Shown piece after piece: positions 59,461 to 64,000 of a DNA stretch of 64,000 nt. How positions within the stretch are numbered: the first letter of the stretch is position 1; each line of letters opens with the position of its first letter. The notes below the pieces were generated by a model, which had not been told where the DNA came from, did no database searches, and saw only the letters and a list, made by a program, of their open reading frames with translations. A program made the translations under genes and the position numbers. Origin of the DNA: Leisingera daeponensis (GTDB taxonomy: Bacteria > Pseudomonadota > Alphaproteobacteria > Rhodobacterales > Rhodobacteraceae); assembly GCF_019801465.1 (NCBI RefSeq), contig NZ_JAHVJA010000003.1, positions 310,001 through 374,000 on the forward strand, written 5' to 3'.

Positions 59461-60258
59461 ATGAGATTTCACCTGCCTTTCCTGAAACGGCCGCCACTGG
59501 TTGCAGTCGTGCGTCTGAACGGCGCTATCGGCATGCCCGGCCGCGGCTCGCTAAGTGATGCCGCGCTGGCTCCGGTGCTGGAGCGCGCCTTCCGCAAGGG
59601 CAAGCCTGCGGCGGTAGCCCTGGAGATCAATTCGCCAGGTGGTTCGCCCGTGCAAAGCTCGCTGATCGGCGCCCGCATCCGGGCGCTTTCCGAAGAACTG
59701 AACGTGCCGGTCTATGCCTTTGTCGAGGATGTTGCCGCTTCCGGGGGCTACTGGCTGGCAGCTGCTGCGGATGAAATCTGGGCGGATGCGAGCTCTGTTC
59801 TGGGCTCTGTCGGGGTGATATCCTCAGGTTTCGGTGCCCATGTGTTTCTGGCCCGTCAGGGGGTGGAGCGGCGGGTCCATACCGCGGGGGAGAGCAAATC
59901 CATGCTGGACCCGTTCCGCCCGGAAAACCCGGAGGATGTGAAGCGCCTCAAGGTGATCCTGAACGACATTCACGCCAACTTCATCGACCATGTCACCGAA
60001 CGCCGGGGGGGGAAGCTGCACAGTGATGAAAACCTGTTCACCGGTGAAGTCTGGCTGGCACGCCGGGCGGAAGAACTGGGGCTGATCGACGGCATCGGCC
60101 ACTTGAAATCCAAGATGCAGGAACGTTACGGCGAGAAGGTCCGCTTCCGCCGCTATGGCCTCAAGAAACCGCTGCTCAGCCGCTTCGGCCTGCAGATCGC
60201 GCAGGACGCGTTGGCCGGGATCGAGGAGCGTGCCGAGTTCGCGCGTTTCGGGCTCTGA
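59461..60258 (+). CDS. S49 family peptidase (SppA/SohB-like)
   Basis: 265-residue serine protease of the signal-peptide-peptidase fold. Catalytic Ser94 in EDVAASGGYWLAAAAD and Lys146 in GESKSMLDPF; oxyanion/structural motif INSPGGSPVQSS near 57-66. No clear membrane anchor, so a short SohB/SppA-type form. ATG 59461 gives the best start; the longer open frame from 59305 is unlikely. The next gene starts 1 base after its stop. Confidence 0.93.
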   Translation: MRFHLPFLKRPPLVAVVRLNGAIGMPGRGSLSDAALAPVLERAFRKGKPAAVALEINSPGGSPVQSSLIGARIRALSEELNVPVYAFVEDVAASGGYWLAAAADEIWADASSVLGSVGVISSGFGAHVFLARQGVERRVHTAGESKSMLDPFRPENPEDVKRLKVILNDIHANFIDHVTERRGGKLHSDENLFTGEVWLARRAEELGLIDGIGHLKSKMQERYGEKVRFRRYGLKKPLLSRFGLQIAQDALAGIEERAEFARFGL

Positions 60259-60259
60259 C

Positions 60260-60433
60260 GTGCTGTTCAAGATCGTTGCAATCTTTCTGGTGGTGATGGC
60301 TGTGCTTGCGATGTTCGGCAAGCTGCGGTTTCCCGGCCAGAAGCACATCAATTCCAGGCGCTGCCCCTCCTGTGGCCGCTTCAAGATCGGCAAGGGACCT
60401 TGCGTCTGTAAAAAAGGAGATCGTGGCAAATGA
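60260..60433 (+). CDS. Small membrane-anchored zinc-ribbon protein
   Basis: 57 residues: one N-terminal membrane helix (MLFKIVAIFLVVMAVLAMFG) and a cytosolic-type ribbon RRCPSCGRFKIGKGPCVC with four cysteines. GTG start at 60260 directly after the peptidase TGA; stop overlaps the ATG of the exchanger gene (ATGA). Tight spacing suggests a coupled three-gene unit. Function unknown. Confidence 0.85.
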   Translation: MLFKIVAIFLVVMAVLAMFGKLRFPGQKHINSRRCPSCGRFKIGKGPCVCKKGDRGK

Positions 60434-61386
60434 TGCCATGGCTGTATTCGGCGCTTGGCCTGTTGATCCTGCTGCTGGCCGGCGATGCGCTGGTGCGCGG
60501 CGCAGTGAACCTCAGTCTGCGGCTTGGGGTGCCTGCGCTGATCGTCAGCCTGACCATTGTCGCCTTCGGCACGTCGGCACCAGAGCTGCTGATTGCCATC
60601 AAGGCGGTTAGCCACAATGCGGACGGCATCGCACTGGGTAACGTGGTGGGATCTAACACTGCCAATATCCTGCTTGTGCTGGGCATTCCTGCGATGATGC
60701 GCGCGCTGCACACGAGCGAATGCAGCACCCGCAAGAACTATATCTTCATGCTGGGCGCCTCGGTGCTGTTCATCGGCCTGGCATTTTGCGGCACTTTCAC
60801 CATCTGGTCCGGGCTGATCCTTCTGGCAGCGCTTGCCGGGGTACTGGGGGTGGCATTTCACGAGGCCCGCAATCACCGCCGCAACGGTAATGGCTGCGCG
60901 GCGGAGACAGACCTGGAAGAGATCGAGGAAGCGGACCCGGACATGCCCTATTGGCGGGTCTGCACCTATCTGCTGCTGGGCCTGGTCGGCCTGCCGCTGG
61001 GGGCCGACATGCTGGTCGACAATGCGACGGTCATCGCCCGCCTTTATGGAATCAGCGAGACCGTTATCGGCCTAACATTGGTGGCCGTCGGAACGTCGCT
61101 GCCAGAGCTGGCGACTACTGTGATGGCGGCGCTGCGGCGCCAGGCGGATGTTGCGCTTGGCAATGTGATCGGCTCTAACATGTTCAACCTCCTGGCCATT
61201 ATCGGTGTTGCAACCTTTATCGGCCCGATCTCTGTGGACCCGGAGTTCCTGCGGTTTGACCTGTGGGTGATGCTGGCAGCCTCGCTGCTGCTGATCCCGT
61301 TCGTGTTTTTCAAGCAGGACATCACCCGCACATGGGGCGTTATTCTCACGGCACTCTATCTGGCCTATCTCTTCGTCCTGTTCTAA
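60430..61386 (+). CDS. Calcium/sodium antiporter (CaCA family, YrbG-like)
   Basis: 318-residue inner-membrane exchanger with two inverted repeats of five spans. The alpha-repeat motifs are VAFGTSAPELLIA...GNVVGSNTANILLVLG (about 43-85) and VAVGTSLPELATT...GNVIGSNMFNLLAIIG (about 220-260), the ion-binding sites of the family. A central acidic loop (ETDLEEIEEADPDMP) is present. Translation is coupled to the zinc-ribbon gene. Confidence 0.95.
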   Translation: MMPWLYSALGLLILLLAGDALVRGAVNLSLRLGVPALIVSLTIVAFGTSAPELLIAIKAVSHNADGIALGNVVGSNTANILLVLGIPAMMRALHTSECSTRKNYIFMLGASVLFIGLAFCGTFTIWSGLILLAALAGVLGVAFHEARNHRRNGNGCAAETDLEEIEEADPDMPYWRVCTYLLLGLVGLPLGADMLVDNATVIARLYGISETVIGLTLVAVGTSLPELATTVMAALRRQADVALGNVIGSNMFNLLAIIGVATFIGPISVDPEFLRFDLWVMLAASLLLIPFVFFKQDITRTWGVILTALYLAYLFVLF

Positions 61387-61419
61387 CTCTGTCACTGCAA
61401 GAGCAGCAGGGAGGCGCAG

Positions 61420-62196
61420 ATGCGGGCATTGGTGACCGGAGCGGGCAAACGGCTGGGCCGGGCCATGGCGCTGGAGCTTGCGGCACAGGGATATGACGTG
61501 GCTGTCCACTATGCCTCCTCGTCTGGCGAGGCTGAGGACACTGCTGCCCAGGTCTGCAAAATGGGCCGCCAGGCAGTGGCCTTGCAGGCGGACCTGCTGG
61601 AGGAGGATCAGGCCCAGGCGCTCCTGCCGCGTGCGGCAGCAGCACTGGGCGGTCCGGTAACTTGCCTGGTCAATAATGCATCCGTGTTCGAGCACGACAC
61701 CTTGGAAACGGCCACCCGTGGCAGCTGGGACCGTCATTTGGACAGCAACCTGAGGGCGCCCTTTGTGCTGCTGCAGGCGATGGCGGCGCAGGATGTCGGG
61801 CTGACTTGCGACCAAGGCGGCGAACCGCTTGCCTGGGGGCTGGCGGTCAACATGATCGATCAGCGTGTGCGCAAGCTGACCCCTGAGTTCATGAGTTACA
61901 CCCTTGCAAAATCGGCGCTGTGGACGCTGACCCGGACCGCGGCCCAGTCGCTGGCGCCTCGGATCCGGGTCAACGCCATTGGCCCGGGGCCGACGCTGCA
62001 GGGCCCGCGGCAAAGCTCAGAGCAGTTTTCCCGCCAGCGCAAGGCCACGATCCTGCAGCGCGGTGCGGATGCGGGTGACGTCACTGCGGCCCTCAGCTAT
62101 CTGCTGCAAGCCAAGGCTGTGACCGGCCAGATGATCTGTGTCGATGGCGGCCAGCACCTGGGCTGGCAGACCCCCGACAGCTGCGGGCTTGAGTGA
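61420..62196 (+). CDS. SDR family oxidoreductase (pteridine/dihydromonapterin-reductase-like)
   Basis: 258 residues. TGAGKRLGRAMALELA nucleotide site with the Arg typical of NADPH use, NNASVFEHDTL (FolM/PTR1-type), and the catalytic Tyr-x3-Lys in YTLAKSAL (about 165-169) followed by NAIGPGPTL and GGQHLGW. The NNAS(V/A)FE pattern suggests pteridine or dihydrofolate reduction. GGGAGGCGCAG precedes the ATG. 33 bases after the exchanger. Confidence 0.92.
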   Translation: MRALVTGAGKRLGRAMALELAAQGYDVAVHYASSSGEAEDTAAQVCKMGRQAVALQADLLEEDQAQALLPRAAAALGGPVTCLVNNASVFEHDTLETATRGSWDRHLDSNLRAPFVLLQAMAAQDVGLTCDQGGEPLAWGLAVNMIDQRVRKLTPEFMSYTLAKSALWTLTRTAAQSLAPRIRVNAIGPGPTLQGPRQSSEQFSRQRKATILQRGADAGDVTAALSYLLQAKAVTGQMICVDGGQHLGWQTPDSCGLE

Positions 62197-62420
62197 CGCA
62201 TACAGGGGCAGAACTGCCCCTTTTGATGCAAGTTTTGCACCGGTCCGGATGCCGTCACGGAAGCGTTACAAAAGTGCCTTTGTTTTCAGAACCTTGTCAG
62301 GGGTGCGGAAAAGTTTTCATTGAAAACATTATCTTATCACGTTGCCTATTTTTTAGGCATCCGTCCAAAACGGCCAGAATATAAGAGAAAAGACGGGATA
62401 GCCCAAAGATATCTCCGTAG

Positions 62421-62429
62421 TTATCCACA
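62421..62429 (+). promoter_or_regulatory. Consensus DnaA box upstream of uvrC
   Basis: TTATCCACA, a perfect match to TTATNCACA, just after an AT-rich stretch at about 62310-62395. Only a single exact box is visible, so an origin is not supported. Confidence 0.45.
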
Positions 62430-62495
62430 GCATCCGTGGATTTTCCCGCACTTGATCCCGGCAAGCAAACATTGCAGCCACGGCCGGGGAATCAT

Positions 62496-64000
62496 ATGTC
62501 TGGGCGCATGACTAACCAGCCTTCCGATGCAGCCCCGGATTCGCCAACCCGCACCGGTTATGCGGTAATCCAGGATTATGTGAAAACACTGGACGCATCG
62601 CCCGGCGTTTACCGGATGCTGGATGCGGACAGCCGGGTTCTGTACGTCGGCAAGGCGCGCAATCTGAAGGCAAGGGTGTCGAATTACACGCGGCCCGGAA
62701 ACAGCCCGCGGATCGAGCGGATGATCGCGCTCACCGCCTCGATGATGTTCCTGACCACCCGCACAGAGACCGAGGCGCTGCTGCTGGAGCAGAACCTGAT
62801 CAAACAGTTGAAGCCTAAGTACAATGTGCTGTTGCGCGATGACAAAAGCTTCCCGAATATTCTTGTGGCCAAGGATCACGCCTTTCCGCAGATCAAGAAG
62901 CACCGTGGCGCCCGCAAGCAGAAGGGCAGCTATTTCGGCCCCTTCGCCAGCGCAGGGGCGGTGAACCGGACGCTGAACCAGCTGCAGAAGGCATTTCTGC
63001 TGCGCAACTGCTCGGATTCCATGTTCGAGACCCGTACGCGCCCCTGCCTGCAATACCAGATCAAGCGCTGCACCGCGCCTTGCACCGGGCTGATCAGTGA
63101 AGAGGATTATGCCGCCAGTGTCCGCGACGCCGAACGTTTTCTGTCCGGCCGCTCCACCAAGATCCAGGAGGAGTTGGCAGAGCAGATGATGGCGGCCTCC
63201 GAGGCGATGGAGTTCGAGCGTGCGGCGGCGCTGCGCGACCGGATCAAGGCGCTGACCCAGGTGCAGACAAGTCAGGGCATCAACCCGCGCGGTGTCGCCG
63301 AGGCGGATGTGGTCGGCCTGCATATGGAGGGCGGCCAGGCTTGCGTGCAGGTGTTCTTCATCCGCGCCAACCAGAACTGGGGCAACCAGGATTTCTATCC
63401 ACGTGTGGATGCCGACAACAGCCCGGCGGAGATCATGGAGGCCTTCCTCGGCCAGTTTTACAGCAACAAGGAGCCGCCGCGTCAGCTGATCCTGTCCGAT
63501 GCGATTGAGAATGCCGACCTGATGGAAGCGGCGCTGAGCGAAAAAGCGGACCGCAAGGTGGAACTGCTGGTGCCCCAGCGCGGCGAGAAGACCGAGCTGG
63601 TCGCCTTTGCCGTGCGTAACGCGCGCGAAAGCCTGGCTCGCCGCATGGCTGAAAGCGCGACCCAGGCCAAGCTCTTGCGCAGCTTGGCCGAGGCTTTCGG
63701 GCTGGACAGCCCGCCGCAACGGATCGAAGTTTACGACAACTCGCACATTCAGGGCACCAATGCGGTGGGCGGCATGATCGTGATGGGGCCGGAGGGTTTC
63801 ATGAAAAACGCCTACCGCAAGTTCAATATCCGGGGGGACGACCTGGTGCCCGGCGATGACTTCGGCATGATGAAAGAGGTTCTGAACCGCCGCTTCTCGC
63901 GCCTGCTGAAGGAAGACCCGGACCGGGACAAGGGCCTTTGGCCGGATTTGCTGCTGATCGACGGCGGCGCCGGCCAGGTCTCGGCTGTGGCGGAGATCAT
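62496..64000 (+). CDS. uvrC: Excinuclease ABC subunit C (partial)
   Basis: Makes the dual incisions in nucleotide excision repair. 501 residues in window, running off the edge. GIY-YIG nuclease domain [24 protein letters not shown] near 28-51; the conserved cysteines in [32 protein letters not shown] domain [15 protein letters not shown]; RNase-H-like domain up to [14 protein letters not shown] 62496 has GGGGAATCAT upstream; an in-frame ATG at 62508 is a weaker choice. Confidence 0.96.
   Translation, partial: MSGRMTNQPSDAAPDSPTRTGYAVIQDYVKTLDASPGVYRMLDADSRVLYVGKARNLKARVSNYTRPGNSPRIERMIALTASMMFLTTRTETEALLLEQNLIKQLKPKYNVLLRDDKSFPNILVAKDHAFPQIKKHRGARKQKGSYFGPFASAGAVNRTLNQLQKAFLLRNCSDSMFETRTRPCLQYQIKRCTAPCTGLISEEDYAASVRDAERFLSGRSTKIQEELAEQMMAASEAMEFERAAALRDRIKALTQVQTSQGINPRGVAEADVVGLHMEGGQACVQVFFIRANQNWGNQDFYPRVDADNSPAEIMEAFLGQFYSNKEPPRQLILSDAIENADLMEAALSEKADRKVELLVPQRGEKTELVAFAVRNARESLARRMAESATQAKLLRSLAEAFGLDSPPQRIEVYDNSHIQGTNAVGGMIVMGPEGFMKNAYRKFNIRGDDLVPGDDFGMMKEVLNRRFSRLLKEDPDRDKGLWPDLLLIDGGAGQVSAVAEI

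Noticed and set aside
62197-62495. Replication origin
   Set aside because: Only one exact DnaA box and no repABC, dnaA or partition genes nearby.

Overview
The window is high-GC chromosomal DNA from an alphaproteobacterium, most likely a Rhodobacterales (Roseobacter-group) bacterium close to Leisingera, Phaeobacter or Ruegeria. The main clues are an Irr-type Fur regulator divergent from fabA-fabB-fabI, a PhyR-NepR-EcfG general stress locus, ccoGHIS, a fused indolepyruvate oxidoreductase and an aerobic haem set (hemF, hemC, hemE). Genus is inference. I see no prophage, insertion sequence, CRISPR array, rRNA or tRNA.

Layout. 1-3.4 kb: an oligopeptide-type ABC importer (binding protein, cut by the window edge, and a fused double ATPase). 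3.9-9.1 kb: a TetR regulator, fused indolepyruvate ferredoxin oxidoreductase with a divergent Lrp regulator, and a DUF3307 membrane protein. 9.2-13.1 kb: a giant ABC-exporter-like protein whose ATPase motifs are all lost and which ends in a cyclic-nucleotide-binding-like domain, followed by a FAH-family hydrolase. 13.3-21.2 kb: eight co-directional catabolic genes (alcohol dehydrogenase, pcaB-like, two alpha/beta hydrolases, pcaD-like, exo/endonuclease-phosphatase, Thr/Ser dehydratase, haloacid dehalogenase). 21.3-25.2 kb: FKBP isomerase, fabI-fabB-fabA, irr. 25.1-28.1 kb: LysR, phytanoyl-CoA-dioxygenase-like protein and a radical SAM/SPASM protein.

28.3-38.1 kb is a general stress island. 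The core phyR | nepR-ecfG-sensor kinase-PLD is flanked by two DUF1328 proteins, a Crp/Fnr regulator, Dps, an entericidin-like lipoprotein, a secreted protein, ExoD and a PRC-barrel protein. I find nine EcfG-type promoter matches (GGAAC, 16-17 bases, CGTT or close variants) in front of these genes, including two interleaved divergent ones between phyR and nepR.

38.4-42.6 kb: ccoGHIS (cbb3 oxidase assembly) behind an FNR-type box. 42.8-49.0 kb: D,D-carboxypeptidase with SPOR domain, CHMI isomerase, HAD hydrolase, clpS, RsmC-like methyltransferase, SDR, hemF. 49.2-52.5 kb: GH25 lipoprotein, hemC, hemE and a small basic protein. 52.5-57.4 kb: CoA-transferase, AraC regulator divergent from pobA, an NAD(P)H-binding oxidoreductase with two palindromic operators, and a CoxG-like protein. 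57.5-64 kb: ABC-2 exporter, S49 peptidase, zinc-ribbon miniprotein, Na+/Ca2+ exchanger, pteridine-reductase-like SDR, and uvrC cut by the edge.

The best candidates for new biology are the ATPase-dead ABC/cyclic-nucleotide fusion at 9.2-12.2 kb and the dense EcfG-controlled island at 28-38 kb with its unknown envelope proteins and the kinase-PLD overlap.
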